Of a DNA stretch of 64,000 nucleotides, positions 1 to 11,220 are shown piece after piece (positions within the stretch are counted from its first letter, which is position 1; each line of letters starts with the position of its first letter). The notes beneath the pieces were generated by a model. It searched no databases and was not told the DNA's origin. It saw only the letters and a list, made by a program, of their open reading frames with translations. Source of the DNA: Tritrichomonas musculus (lineage: Eukaryota > Parabasalia > Tritrichomonadida > Tritrichomonadidae); the NCBI GenBank assembly GCA_039105265.1, contig JAPFFF010000007.1, forward strand, positions 1,488,001 through 1,552,000. Reading direction: 5' to 3'. Both the position numbers and the translations under genes were made by a program.

Positions 1-2
1 AA

Positions 3-3000
3 GAAATTCAAAATGAAGCAGAAAATCAAGAAATTTTAGAAGAAGGGGTTCAACCAATACAATTACCTGAACAAGAATTGAATCAAGGGTCAACGGATCA
101 AGAAAGAGGAAATAACGATAATCAATGGGAAAGATTTTTAGCTCAAACAAGAATCGAACAAAGAGACACTTGGCAACGTTATTTACAGGTTCTTCAAGAT
201 GAAAATCCATTTTTTAATAAAGACAATATTGAAATAAATCAATTTATGAGTATAATTGATAGAGAATTTCATAATATAAATATGAATTCAATAAAACAAC
301 CAAGTGAAATAACCGCACAATTAACAAAAGCTTATCCAGAAATGTATTGGATAATAATGATTGAATATATGAGAGCTTATTTAAAATGGTCATTAGGAAC
401 AAATGATCAAATAACAGATCAGGAATCAGTAGATGAATTGAATGGAAGAGGTTTTACAGAGCAATCAGAAAGATCAGTAAATCAGATGAGAAATGAATGG
501 AATGGACAATTGAATGATTTGAAAGGGAAACTTGGAAAACTTTGGGAGATAGGATCTCAACATGAAAACTTAGGACCGGATAAAGATAGTTGGATAAATC
601 AAATGGTTTATCAAGAATATCCAACAAAAAATGCATTAAGAGAATTTATTGATACAAAGACATTTCAAAATGAATTCTATCATGATTTTCAAGAATATGG
701 AAATAAAACTTATGCAGAAATTCGAAGAGTTTTGGGAGCATTCAATTTTTCAGAGAAATATATTCAAGAATTAGCTCATCAATATTGGACAAATGATGAT
801 GAATTTAATGATCGAAATACTCGTAGCAGAAGAGATAAAATGGAAAATAAATTCAATAAAGAAGGTGGTGTGAAATCGCAAATTCAAAATGAGTTCAGAA
901 GGTGGAGTACAATTAAAAATAATCGAATGGAAACAATAACTATAACAATTGAAAATCTAGTAAGAGCTGAAAGAATAAATCAAAATGATATGAATTCAGA
1001 AAGAACAAGATTAATTGAAAATTATGTAAATGGTGATAATTTGAGAAATGAACAGAAAGGTGAAGAATTACAAAATATTAAAGAGGAATCACAAGATTAT
1101 TTAGATCATCATAACGAACAAGCAATAACTCAAAGAATTCGACAATTGTATGATAATAATGGTATTGTATCAACAGACGAAGAAATTAGAACAAAATATG
1201 CAGAATATCTATCAAGTCAAAATAAAGACAGTTATTTATCTGAGTTAGGTAGAGAATTACTGCAAAGGCGAAATTCAGCAGTTACAAATTGGATTCAGAG
1301 ATTCAATAATGAAATTGGAACAAAGATTGAAAATATTAATTTTATTCATGGAATTGTATCAAGTGTTGAAAAAGTGAATCTAACCGCTGTCAAACAAAGT
1401 TTTATTAATCAAGTTCAATCAACTCCTCAAAATGGTGAAAATCTATTTAATGAACTGAAAAATGATATGGAAAGCCGAGAAGCAAATGCAAAAGATCAAC
1501 AAATAAATCATTATGGAAATCAAATTCATCGTTTAATATCAAATTCTGGTCGACCATTTACTGTTGAGGGAATTCGTGATACAGAGGTGAAACCGATTTT
1601 AGATATTGAAAATATTCAGGAGAGAGATAGAAAATTCAATGAATGGGTAAGAAATTGGGAAACAAAAGAACAATTAATTCAAACAAAAATTCAGAATTTG
1701 GAAAGAATTTATGTACAAAAATATCAATTCTTGAATAAAGAAATTGATTCAGCATCAATTCTTCAACATATATTGAACAAAGTGGCAACAACTTACAATC
1801 AAGATACAGTTTTATCAAATATCAATGAAAAAATAAATTCGAAGACAGAAACATTAAAAGCCCTGAAAGATCGTAAAGAATTATATAGTTTAGAGGATTC
1901 ATTTCGAGAAGCATACGGTCAAGAATATACACAGGCGAAATGGAATGATATTATTCGAGAACTTTCAAATCGCCCAATTAATCAACAAATTAACGCAATA
2001 AAAGCTCATATTCAACAAAAAAATAGAGAAACAGGAAATCTTATACAAAATGTTAATAATAAATTGACTGAGTGTTTTCAATCAGCATTTCCAGATTTCG
2101 ATAATTCGTATATTAATGAAAAAGTAATTGAATTGTTATTCCGATCTTATCCTGAAGTTAACCGAAATTATTCACAATTAGAAGCAAAATTACAATCGTT
2201 ATTACCTCAATTTAAGAAAATGGGAGAATTATTTAGAAAATGGAATTCTCAAAATATAAGTAATATCTATTTAGGAATGAAAACATTTCAAGATGCGGGT
2301 CATGAAGTTCCACGTTTATTTGAATTAGCTGAGGAATATGAAGTTCGTTTAGAAATAATTGAATATAATCCTTTGAATCTTCTGAAAATTACAAATGAGC
2401 CTGAAAACCAACAAAATCAAAAAATGAGAGAAGAATTAGAATTATTGAAACAAAAAAGAAATGCGATATTGAGTGATAGTAATTTTCGATTGAAAATTGA
2501 TCAATATTGTCAAGGAAGAAACTCGGTTGAAAAAGAAACATTAATTAAAGAAATTGTTGGTCATTGTGATAGAGTTGAAGATGTTGATAAATTTATTGAT
2601 GCAAAGACGAGATATATTGGTTTTGGAAAAAATTGGAGTCAGTTTCAAACAAGAGTCGATTTTGATAATTTTTATAAGAGCAATCGAGAGAGTTCAAATT
2701 TGAATTTGTTAATGAGATCAAATTTTGGTCAAATGTCACCAGAAGATAATATAAAAATTGATGAGTTGAAAGTTTATTTATCAAATACATATCCAGACAT
2801 TTTCCCTCAAAGTGAATGGTCATATATTCAAGAAGACAAATTTGAGGAAGACGGAGCTAAATTTTATGCATATTTGCAAGGTGAAATGATGTATCAACAA
2901 ATAAGATTAATGTATCCTCCAAACACAATGCCTGCCACTTGGGATCATGCTCAATATCATTCAAATATATTCAAAGCATTGGATAAATTACAAAAAGAAT

Positions 3001-6000
3001 TTCTAAGAAAAGAGCCACTTTATCGATCAATTAAAACAGATCGGAATTTCAATCTAGCTTTGAATGAATATAATGAGATTGCTCCAGATCACGAAAAATT
3101 AACTGCTGAAAGAATTTTTGCAACTGCTCGTCCAACAGATGATATTCTTAAATTAACACAGTCTTTACGTAATCAAATTCAATCAAAAATTAATTCTGTG
3201 GAATTCAATGATAGTTTAGAAAGAGCTATTCGTGAAGTATGGAAACCACATTTTCCAAATGATTTCAAAAGTGCTGAAGATTGGAGAACTGAATTTGGCG
3301 ATAATTATAAGGCAAGAAATGCGATTTTAAAATTAACTCCGGGTTATCAATTTTGGGCAAATGTTAATCCTCATGAAGAGGTAAATTTAAAGAATTATAT
3401 TGTTAGAAATGGTGGAACAATTGAATCGGCTTATCAAGCGTTAAACAATTTTTATAGTCAATATTATCCGATTTATAGTCGACAATGGGTAGGGAATCCA
3501 ACTTTATTACCTTATTTAACAAAATACAAAAATAAATTTGGAGGTTCTGAACAATCAGCGTTGTATTATTTATTTGGAAAATTTTATGGAGATTTGAATA
3601 GATGTTTACAATTCTTCGCAGCTTATGAAGGAAATCAAGAAATCGAAAATATGAATGGAAGTCAAAAATATTCAGATATTAATTCATTTTTGCAAACAGT
3701 TGTGAATCAAGGTGATGCAGTCAATCAATCTACATTTTTAAATAATATTCAATCAAGTGTTACCAATTTTTCAAATTCAAAATCAAATTGGGAATCAAAC
3801 ACTGATTTTCGAAATCATGTTTTTTATCTAGAAGCATTGAAAGAGGAAAATAAAACAGGGTTGAAATATGATTTTTCATGGGATGAAGACAAAATGTATA
3901 AAAATTATTTAATTCCATTAGCTAAGAAATATTACCAACAATTCGTTGGAAAAAGATATATACCTGATTCAAATACTAATAATTCAAATGTTTCAACAGA
4001 ATACAATAATATTATTTTAGCCGCGGAAGATTATCGTAAAAAGAATGATGATTGGGAAAATTCAAATGTGAAATCAACATTAGAAAGATATCAAAATGAA
4101 GGTCGAATAAATTCAAAAAAGAGTTATGAAGATTTGAAAGATGAATTTGAAAAACCAGCTGATGCAATGAAATATTTAGAAATTGAGAAAAATAAGAAAA
4201 CATTATTGGTGGCTCTCGGAAGAAATGAAGACGAAGAATTACCGAGAGGAGATGTAAATTTTGCTCCATATCACGATATTGACGAAAAAGATTTAACATC
4301 AAGATTAAATTGGTTATTAAATTTTGTTTCAAAAATTGAAGATGAGAACACAGCTTCTTGGAATTCACCAGCCTTTTTGAAAATTCATTCTGATTATCGA
4401 TCAAATCATTCCGACGATAGATCAACTCAAACAATTAATCAATGTAAAATCAAATATGGATTAGATTATGAATCAGCAAAAATAGATTTAAAATATCACT
4501 ATTTATTAGAGAAATATCGTGAAGAATTTCAAGAAGATTATTCAATAAAAGAAACAGATCCAAATAACGATCAAAAATTAGCACATATTCATGAAATTGA
4601 AAAGTTATTGAAAAATTATAAAGATTATAAAGTAGATAATGAATTACAAATAAAATTAAATTGTTATAATGCAGAGTCGGGTCAAGACACTCTAAATCAT
4701 TTATGGTTAGTGAAAAAGTTTAAAGATAATGTTCAATCAGCAAAAATTTATTTAGAATATTGGACATATGTTGGAAAAATAAATGCAATTACGTCAGATA
4801 ATAATGATATAAAAGATGTACCAATATCTTTAGCCGGTATAACAAAATTGAAAGAGATTTTTAATAATGTCTCAAAAGATGATACGGCATTTCAATCAGT
4901 AAGTTTTCAACAATTATTAAATCAATATAATGATATTAAACATTCACATTATGATGCTACTGATATTAAACGACTTTATGGAAGTTATATAAATTGTACA
5001 AATGCAATGAAATGTGTATTGTTAGAACATGAACTAGAAACTACTTATCAGTTGTCAAAAGAGAATTTCCCTAAAAATTTTGATGGAAAATGGGAAACAT
5101 ATTTGAAAGCTTTAGAGAATAAAAAGAGTGAAATTGATATAAAGAAAAATTCAATACTTTGGGATAGTGAAGTTCGAAAATGGTATGATTATGCAAAAGA
5201 GAACGTTGATTCGACTCTTCCAACAATAGAACAAATGATGATCGATGATAAGTACAATAAAGATATTGTTTATTATAAAATTTTAACGAAAATTTGGGGA
5301 AAATTTACAGGGAAAGAATATCCAAATTTCGAAACTAATTATCAAGTAACAAATGCAAAATTAGCTAATAAAATCAATAATTACATAAAACGATATGAGA
5401 AATTTCGGATTGATGGTGACATTCAGAGACTATTAGTCAATCAAAAACAAGAAGTTTCTATAGATGATTTATTTAATAGATATATTGATTCTGATAATCC
5501 AGATGATGATGTGTTAGACGCTAGACGATATTTGCAAAATGAAATTTGGGAATCAGAATACAAAGCGTTTTGTGAAGAAGTAGGATTGAAACCAGATACA
5601 AAGATGAACACATTCAAAAATGAAAAAGAAAGATATAAATTTTTCGATTTGAAGATGAAAGAAACAAGAGATATTAAACCAAAATGGGAAAAATTAATGC
5701 CAGAAGTAGAACATTGGAATCGTTATCAAGAACCGAAAGATCAATTGCATAAATGGGAAGAAGTTCATAAAAAATATGACGGAAATATTGATAAAGTCTA
5801 TGAAGAAATTGTATTCGAAAATAGAAAAAAGAAATTCGAGGAAGATTTTCCAGATGATACATGGTCTTCAAATTTATCCAAAAAAGATCAAATAGAAAAA
5901 CTTGATGAGTTCTTTCGAATTTATAATACATATTATTATACACTTCCTAACTTCAAAAACACATTAGATGAATATAATAGAAGATTTAATACAGAAAAAT

Positions 6001-9000
6001 TATCAGTTCAAGATATCGTTACCAAATATAAGACTGATTCTACGGGTTGTTTGAATATGATGAATTACAAAATATTGAAACTCAAATTACAAAAATTAGA
6101 TAAAGATTTTAATGAAAAAGATTATGGAGAAAATTCGGAAGATATTAGTAAAATGCAAAGAGAATTAGAGAGATATGAAACAAATCAAAATCAATTAAAG
6201 ACTTCAACAAATATAAACGGTCTCTATAATGAATATGAAGACAAATATAAAGATACTGCAAAGAAATTAGAAGATATTGAGAAAGAACAAAAATATAAAG
6301 TAAATAATGTTCTCAATTTTTTGAAAATTATGATTAAAATCAAAGACTTAGAAACAAAATATAAGAAAGTTTTTAATTATGAAGATCGTAAAAGTTGGGG
6401 TTCAACACCAAGTGCTCAATTCGAATATTTAGAAAAAATTGAAAAGAGATATCAGAAAGAAAAGGAAAAATTAGATAGTTTCAGAGGAATTGATAAATTA
6501 GTTGATTTATATAATGATTCACATGGTTTAACAGGTGATAATGTCAAAAGTATTGATGATATATTTGCAGAAAATGAATACCATTGTTATAAGACTTATC
6601 AAACATTATTATTAACGAAATACAATTATTTGAATCCCAAAGCTCCAAAAGATGATTCATATACAGGAAGTCCAAAGAAATTTTGTGAAGAATTGGAAAA
6701 AGAAATATCAGAAATTGAACGCGTTTATGACAAATTCAAAGGAAAAGATGGTTGGATGAAATTATCTTTGGATGAACGAGAGAAAATCATTCAAAATTAT
6801 AAAGATGAAGATACAGGTAATTATAAAATTGAATTGCAAGGTGAATTGCAAAAATATAAGAAAATATTCAATCTTGATTTCCCCATTGATTCAACAATTA
6901 AACAATGGAATAAAGAAGGAAGAGATATCAAATATCTTAAAAATTACTTAGCGTATGTCAATAAATATTCAGAAAATAATGAATATCATGAATTGATAAA
7001 CAAATATAATTCTAAAAATAAAGATAAGCCAATTCCAGCCGAGTATTTTACTCCTTATGATAAAATGAAATATGCTACCTTAGAACCTCTCAGACAAAGA
7101 TATGAAACAGCATTCGGTATGGATATAACAATAAATCAAATGATGCAATATGCAAAATATTTAAAAACAACTTACGGAGTCAATTGGAGAGTACAAGATG
7201 AGAATTTAGATTTTGATTTCAATATTGCAAAAATCGCTAACAAGGCAAATATTGTTTGGAGAGAATATGAAAATTATTTAGGACACACGAAAAAGAATAG
7301 AGTTGACTTCGATACTGCAATAAAATCATATAAAACTCAAAATGGTATTGGAACGTTAACGATTCAAGATATGAAACAATTTATAAAAGAGGTGAAAGAT
7401 TTATCAAAGAAATCAAAAACAGATTCGAAGAATAAATTAATAGATTCAATAGATTCAATCAATAAGAACAAAGATAAAGATCATCAAATTTCAACCGATA
7501 TGTTGGAGAAGTTAAGTGTTAATTCTGATAATTTGGATGCGTTACAAACAATTATTGAGTTCATTCCTGATTATGAAAATCATTTTAATAAGAAAGTGAA
7601 TCCAAATGATTTAAATAGTTTTCATGAAGATCCTAAGAATCCAAATTGGATACATGTCTTAGAAAAGATAGCATTTTTGCCATTAATTGACGATCATAAT
7701 TCAATAGAAAAGAAAAATGGAAAAATGTCAAGAGATTCTGTAGAGAGTGTAGTTAAAAAATATATTTTGAATAAAGATCCAACAAATCCATTGAAAGATT
7801 CAGATGTTAAAATAGATCATATTAGACCTGCTTATGAAGAATATAAAAAGGAAGTCACGAAAGAAAAAGAAGAGTATTTCAAAACTATGTTATCAGAATA
7901 TCATAAGCATACAGATGATTCTTCAGAAACATATCAAAATTTGGTTCAATTATATCCAAACTTAGATGATTTAGAACGATACCTAAAATTGAATAGATAT
8001 ATCTTTAAAACAAATAAGATATATAAACAACTCAAAGAACATTACAAGAAAGAACACACACCTTTGAAATATTCGGATTATCAAGATAAACCTGTGAATA
8101 ATTTAGAGCCAACAATAATAATATTACAGAATTTAGAAAAAGAAGCTCAAAAAGAATGGGATGAAGAGAAGAAGAAAGACGATAAAGAGAAAGAACATAA
8201 AAAGAAGGTTGAATTAAAACTAAGTGATTTGAATTCGATGAGACGAAAAGTAGGATTAACTGAAATTGGATTCGAACGTTATAAAAATATGGAAACCGAT
8301 ACTGCATTATCTGACATTAATAATATGATGAATGAAGCAAGACAAAAAGAATCTGAAAAGAATTCAAATAACAATACATCTGTTGGAATTGGTGGTGCAT
8401 TAAGAAATAATTTCATAGGTACAACAATGAATAAACCTGCAGCAACAACAACACCAGCAACAACGACAACAACAACAACGACTGATACGAATACAATGCC
8501 TACAATTAATGATGGAAGTGAAAAGAAAGAAGAAAGTGTATGGTCTAAAAATTATGAAGGTGGAATAACTAGTTTAATTCAACAAAGTGCAAAAGGTATA
8601 TCAATTAGATCATTATTAATGGAACAACAAAAGAAAAATAAATTAAATGGAAAAACATCAATAATGTCTCAATTTAATGAAAACGCTCCTCCTAAACCTG
8701 TTGTACCTTATTCATCTAATTCAAATACTAATAATTTATTTTCATCAAAAACAACAATGACAGAAGAGAAAGAAACACCAATTGAAAAGAAACCGATTGT
8801 AAGCCCAATATCTGAAAAACCAATGACATTAACAAAAATTGAACCAGGAAAGAAAATTAACTTATTACCTACGAAAGTTGATCAACCTGAAGTGGTCAAA
8901 ACCAAAAATAATATGATACAAGTTTTACCAAGAAGAGGTCGAAAGAATTTACCTTTACGCTTTAAAGCAAAAGAAGAAATGGAACAACAACAAAAAGCAA

Positions 9001-9434
9001 TTGAAAAAGTTGAAGAAGAAAGTGAAGAGGTTGAAATCAAACCAAAGAAACCAACAATTAATACAAAAGCTAAATCAAGTAAACAATTTAAGAAACAAAA
9101 ATCTGAAAGAACGAAACTCTTAAAGAAAAATTCAAAAGCTAAAAAGAAGAAAGATGATGACGATGAAGTTATTTCAGAAAAGAGTACAATTGATAAAGAA
9201 GATATCTCAAAGAAAAAGACAAAGACGAAACCATTACAAAGAAAAGTCGATGCTATTGTACCAAAACCAACAATAACCCCAATCCCTGAATCAATTCCAA
9301 AAACAATCCCTGAATCAATTCCAAAAACAATAACAGAAGAAAAACCAGCAACCGAAGTCAAACAAATTCCGAAAACATCTGAAATTCCAAGTGTAATTCA
9401 AAATAATCCTCAATTAATGAAATATTTTAAGTAA
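3..9434 (+). CDS. Giant helical protein, more than 3,143 residues, N-terminus outside the window
   Basis: The frame is open from base 3, so the true start lies to the left; the TTG at 78 is not a convincing start. The product is extremely rich in Asn, Lys, Glu, Gln and aromatic residues. The first roughly 2,750 residues look like irregular alpha-helical repeats with recurrent W/F/Y-x(2-3)-Y/F spacing and no recognisable catalytic motif. The last roughly 350 residues are low complexity: a Thr/Pro run near 2830, a Lys/Asp-rich basic-acidic stretch and a short duplicated IPESIPKT motif before the C-terminal LMKYFK. It is followed after 34 bp by a small acidic gene in the same direction and shares composition with the rest of the element. 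I do not recognise the family. A very large virion scaffold, tegument-like or secreted effector role are all possible; position next to the morphogenesis genes favours a structural role, by inference only. Confidence 0.85.
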   Translation, partial: EIQNEAENQEILEEGVQPIQLPEQELNQGSTDQERGNNDNQWERFLAQTRIEQRDTWQRYLQVLQDENPFFNKDNIEINQFMSIIDREFHNINMNSIKQPSEITAQLTKAYPEMYWIIMIEYMRAYLKWSLGTNDQITDQESVDELNGRGFTEQSERSVNQMRNEWNGQLNDLKGKLGKLWEIGSQHENLGPDKDSWINQMVYQEYPTKNALREFIDTKTFQNEFYHDFQEYGNKTYAEIRRVLGAFNFSEKYIQELAHQYWTNDDEFNDRNTRSRRDKMENKFNKEGGVKSQIQNEFRRWSTIKNNRMETITITIENLVRAERINQNDMNSERTRLIENYVNGDNLRNEQKGEELQNIKEESQDYLDHHNEQAITQRIRQLYDNNGIVSTDEEIRTKYAEYLSSQNKDSYLSELGRELLQRRNSAVTNWIQRFNNEIGTKIENINFIHGIVSSVEKVNLTAVKQSFINQVQSTPQNGENLFNELKNDMESREANAKDQQINHYGNQIHRLISNSGRPFTVEGIRDTEVKPILDIENIQERDRKFNEWVRNWETKEQLIQTKIQNLERIYVQKYQFLNKEIDSASILQHILNKVATTYNQDTVLSNINEKINSKTETLKALKDRKELYSLEDSFREAYGQEYTQAKWNDIIRELSNRPINQQINAIKAHIQQKNRETGNLIQNVNNKLTECFQSAFPDFDNSYINEKVIELLFRSYPEVNRNYSQLEAKLQSLLPQFKKMGELFRKWNSQNISNIYLGMKTFQDAGHEVPRLFELAEEYEVRLEIIEYNPLNLLKITNEPENQQNQKMREELELLKQKRNAILSDSNFRLKIDQYCQGRNSVEKETLIKEIVGHCDRVEDVDKFIDAKTRYIGFGKNWSQFQTRVDFDNFYKSNRESSNLNLLMRSNFGQMSPEDNIKIDELKVYLSNTYPDIFPQSEWSYIQEDKFEEDGAKFYAYLQGEMMYQQIRLMYPPNTMPATWDHAQYHSNIFKALDKLQKEFLRKEPLYRSIKTDRNFNLALNEYNEIAPDHEKLTAERIFATARPTDDILKLTQSLRNQIQSKINSVEFNDSLERAIREVWKPHFPNDFKSAEDWRTEFGDNYKARNAILKLTPGYQFWANVNPHEEVNLKNYIVRNGGTIESAYQALNNFYSQYYPIYSRQWVGNPTLLPYLTKYKNKFGGSEQSALYYLFGKFYGDLNRCLQFFAAYEGNQEIENMNGSQKYSDINSFLQTVVNQGDAVNQSTFLNNIQSSVTNFSNSKSNWESNTDFRNHVFYLEALKEENKTGLKYDFSWDEDKMYKNYLIPLAKKYYQQFVGKRYIPDSNTNNSNVSTEYNNIILAAEDYRKKNDDWENSNVKSTLERYQNEGRINSKKSYEDLKDEFEKPADAMKYLEIEKNKKTLLVALGRNEDEELPRGDVNFAPYHDIDEKDLTSRLNWLLNFVSKIEDENTASWNSPAFLKIHSDYRSNHSDDRSTQTINQCKIKYGLDYESAKIDLKYHYLLEKYREEFQEDYSIKETDPNNDQKLAHIHEIEKLLKNYKDYKVDNELQIKLNCYNAESGQDTLNHLWLVKKFKDNVQSAKIYLEYWTYVGKINAITSDNNDIKDVPISLAGITKLKEIFNNVSKDDTAFQSVSFQQLLNQYNDIKHSHYDATDIKRLYGSYINCTNAMKCVLLEHELETTYQLSKENFPKNFDGKWETYLKALENKKSEIDIKKNSILWDSEVRKWYDYAKENVDSTLPTIEQMMIDDKYNKDIVYYKILTKIWGKFTGKEYPNFETNYQVTNAKLANKINNYIKRYEKFRIDGDIQRLLVNQKQEVSIDDLFNRYIDSDNPDDDVLDARRYLQNEIWESEYKAFCEEVGLKPDTKMNTFKNEKERYKFFDLKMKETRDIKPKWEKLMPEVEHWNRYQEPKDQLHKWEEVHKKYDGNIDKVYEEIVFENRKKKFEEDFPDDTWSSNLSKKDQIEKLDEFFRIYNTYYYTLPNFKNTLDEYNRRFNTEKLSVQDIVTKYKTDSTGCLNMMNYKILKLKLQKLDKDFNEKDYGENSEDISKMQRELERYETNQNQLKTSTNINGLYNEYEDKYKDTAKKLEDIEKEQKYKVNNVLNFLKIMIKIKDLETKYKKVFNYEDRKSWGSTPSAQFEYLEKIEKRYQKEKEKLDSFRGIDKLVDLYNDSHGLTGDNVKSIDDIFAENEYHCYKTYQTLLLTKYNYLNPKAPKDDSYTGSPKKFCEELEKEISEIERVYDKFKGKDGWMKLSLDEREKIIQNYKDEDTGNYKIELQGELQKYKKIFNLDFPIDSTIKQWNKEGRDIKYLKNYLAYVNKYSENNEYHELINKYNSKNKDKPIPAEYFTPYDKMKYATLEPLRQRYETAFGMDITINQMMQYAKYLKTTYGVNWRVQDENLDFDFNIAKIANKANIVWREYENYLGHTKKNRVDFDTAIKSYKTQNGIGTLTIQDMKQFIKEVKDLSKKSKTDSKNKLIDSIDSINKNKDKDHQISTDMLEKLSVNSDNLDALQTIIEFIPDYENHFNKKVNPNDLNSFHEDPKNPNWIHVLEKIAFLPLIDDHNSIEKKNGKMSRDSVESVVKKYILNKDPTNPLKDSDVKIDHIRPAYEEYKKEVTKEKEEYFKTMLSEYHKHTDDSSETYQNLVQLYPNLDDLERYLKLNRYIFKTNKIYKQLKEHYKKEHTPLKYSDYQDKPVNNLEPTIIILQNLEKEAQKEWDEEKKKDDKEKEHKKKVELKLSDLNSMRRKVGLTEIGFERYKNMETDTALSDINNMMNEARQKESEKNSNNNTSVGIGGALRNNFIGTTMNKPAATTTPATTTTTTTTDTNTMPTINDGSEKKEESVWSKNYEGGITSLIQQSAKGISIRSLLMEQQKKNKLNGKTSIMSQFNENAPPKPVVPYSSNSNTNNLFSSKTTMTEEKETPIEKKPIVSPISEKPMTLTKIEPGKKINLLPTKVDQPEVVKTKNNMIQVLPRRGRKNLPLRFKAKEEMEQQQKAIEKVEEESEEVEIKPKKPTINTKAKSSKQFKKQKSERTKLLKKNSKAKKKKDDDDEVISEKSTIDKEDISKKKTKTKPLQRKVDAIVPKPTITPIPESIPKTIPESIPKTITEEKPATEVKQIPKTSEIPSVIQNNPQLMKYFK

Positions 9435-9468
9435 ATAAATGTTTATTTTTATTTTTATCTTAAAAATT

Positions 9469-9960
9469 ATGAGTAACGCAGATATAGGTGAGTTAAGAAA
9501 ATTATTACAAGAATTAAAAGCTTCAAGCGGTAAAAAACCTGAAAAGAAACCAAGAAAATTATCAGCATTAAATAAATTTAAGAAATATGTTATGGGAAGA
9601 GTTACTGAAAAAGCTTTAGCAGAAACAAATTATGTTGATTTAATTCCAGTTGACAAAATGAGATTATTATGTAAAGCTTATCCAATTGTATGGGATCAAT
9701 TAGTTTTACAACCACTTTATCAAGAATATGGTTTAACAACAGAAGAAGAACAAAGAAGATATCGTGGAAATAAAACAACTCAAGAAGATTATCATAAAAT
9801 TGTTGACGGTTTAATTGAAAAATTGAAAACTGGACCAAAAGACGATAGACAACATTTTGAAGAAGATATTGAACAATTATTAGTAGCTGCAATTCAACAA
9901 GCATCAAGTGAATTTGATGAGGATGAAGATGAAGCAGATGACGAAACAACTGAAGAGTAA
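9469..9960 (+). CDS. Small protein with acidic tail, unknown function
   Basis: 163 residues from the ATG at 9469; an in-frame ATG at 9439 would add a hydrophobic decapeptide encoded by the T-rich leader, so the downstream start is preferred. A basic segment near residues 20-40 (KKPEKKPRK) is followed by a helical middle with VDKMRLLCKAYPIVWDQLVLQPLY and by an Asp/Glu-rich tail ending DDETTEE. It lies between the giant gene and the packaging ATPase, all rightward. The basic head plus acidic tail would fit a chaperone-like or scaffold-type partner of capsid or DNA, but no family is recognised. Confidence 0.75.
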   Translation: MSNADIGELRKLLQELKASSGKKPEKKPRKLSALNKFKKYVMGRVTEKALAETNYVDLIPVDKMRLLCKAYPIVWDQLVLQPLYQEYGLTTEEEQRRYRGNKTTQEDYHKIVDGLIEKLKTGPKDDRQHFEEDIEQLLVAAIQQASSEFDEDEDEADDETTEE

Positions 9961-10013
9961 AAAAAATTTTGCTAACTTTTTTTTGCATAATTTAGTTGGA
10001 ATTTAAAAAATAA

Positions 10014-10877
10014 ATGAGTGACAATGATTATTTTAGTGATAGTGAAGAAGAAGAAGTTAACTTTGAGAAAGAAAACATTCGATCAAAAATAAAAGCAAGA
10101 TTAAAATCAAATTTGAGTCCAAAGAATGATTCTTTAATTGCTCCAATTCATGAAGATATCGTTGCTAAATATAATTCTGTTAATGTTATTGTAGGTAAAC
10201 AAAGTATGGGAAAAACAGTTACAGCATTAGAAGAAATCATTAAAATTTCAATACTTAATACTCATCATTTATTAATTTATGTTACAAAAGATGGTGAAGA
10301 GAACGATAAAAGTTGGTTATCATTAAAACCATTATTACAAATGCCAACAGTTGTAGTTAGTGAAAAAGATGCTGAAAAATGTATTGATGAATTATTAGCA
10401 GCAAAAAGTTTATATTACAAAATTCGAAGAGAAAGAACCAAAAATAAAATTTCACAAGATCAATTAGATGACTTATTTAATGTTTTGTTTGTTGAAGATT
10501 TTGATCGAGAATATTTACATTCAATCGTATTATTTGATGATATTTCAAATTCAAAATTATTCTCGTCAGAAGAATCATTTTTTAGTCAATTATTACGTAG
10601 ATGTCGTCATACAAATATGTCTTATTTCTTATTAGTTCAAGGTTGGAAAGGGTTAAAACCACATATTAAAAATGAAATAAGTACTTTATATTTATTGCCT
10701 GGTTTTAATAAACAACAATTACGTTACATTTATTCTCAAGCAGCAAGTAATTTAGATTTTGAAGACTTTTTTGATGCATTTCAACAATTAAATGAAATGA
10801 AACATGAACATCCAGATGAACATCCAATGATTGTTATTCAATGTTCTTCAGGTGGTGATACATATATTAGGTCTTAG
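10014..10877 (+). CDS. DNA-packaging ATPase, A32/FtsK-HerA type
   Basis: 287 residues. A Walker A motif GKQSMGKT lies near residue 61 in the context VNVIVGKQSMGKTVTALEE, a Walker B strand IVLFDDIS near 172, and downstream RRCRHTNMSYFLLVQGW matches the sensor region typical of the A32-like genome-packaging ATPases of Bamfordvirae. Length is normal for the family (about 200-300 residues). It would power loading of genome DNA into capsids at the portal-less vertex. The first 20 residues are acidic. The gene sits between structural genes, 53 bp after the acidic-tail protein, and its stop overlaps by 11 bp the end of the convergent gene at 10867-11169. The leader carries a long T run followed by GCA (9974-9990 area), a candidate late promoter. 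Confidence 0.92.
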   Translation: MSDNDYFSDSEEEEVNFEKENIRSKIKARLKSNLSPKNDSLIAPIHEDIVAKYNSVNVIVGKQSMGKTVTALEEIIKISILNTHHLLIYVTKDGEENDKSWLSLKPLLQMPTVVVSEKDAEKCIDELLAAKSLYYKIRRERTKNKISQDQLDDLFNVLFVEDFDREYLHSIVLFDDISNSKLFSSEESFFSQLLRRCRHTNMSYFLLVQGWKGLKPHIKNEISTLYLLPGFNKQQLRYIYSQAASNLDFEDFFDAFQQLNEMKHEHPDEHPMIVIQCSSGGDTYIRS

Positions 10878-11169
10878 AGTTAATAAAATTTATAACATCA
10901 TTCAAAGTAATTTTAATTTTTGCAATATCATCTTTGATCTTCAAAATTTCTGAATCGTCTTTTTCTTCGTCTTCATTAACCTTCTTTAACATTAATTCAC
11001 CTTTGATTTTGGTTATACGATAACCTTGAATATGATACTTTTTGTTTAGTTTATGTGTTGTTTCTGAATCTAGTTGTTCTTTGTTCTTAGAATAGAATAA
11101 ATTAAACTCATCAATTGTTTTAAACTCTTTTAAATAATTTTGAATAGGTTCAATAATTTTCAATTCCAT
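10867..11169 (-). CDS. 100-residue helical protein, unknown
   Basis: Starts at the ATG at 11169 after an A/T-rich leader. The product begins MELKIIEPIQNYLKEF and contains an FNLFYSKNKEQL segment, a short beta-like patch HIQGYRITKIKGELMLKK and a C-terminal amphipathic helix. Convergent with the packaging ATPase (11-bp overlap) and divergent from the 43-residue membrane protein at 11221. A small conserved protein in this position next to ATPase and capsid genes is likely to be a virion or assembly component, but no family is recognised. Confidence 0.7.
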   Translation of the reverse strand: MELKIIEPIQNYLKEFKTIDEFNLFYSKNKEQLDSETTHKLNKKYHIQGYRITKIKGELMLKKVNEDEEKDDSEILKIKDDIAKIKITLNDVINFINSKT

Positions 11170-11220
11170 TTTAAAAAAAATAAAATTTGTTTAAACATTT
11201 TTGAAAATATTTAAAACAAT

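Noticed and set aside
8882-9361. Leftward ORF of 159 codons within the giant gene
   Set aside because: Val/Phe/Ser-rich antisense of a Lys/Glu-rich low-complexity region; no promoter or independent support.
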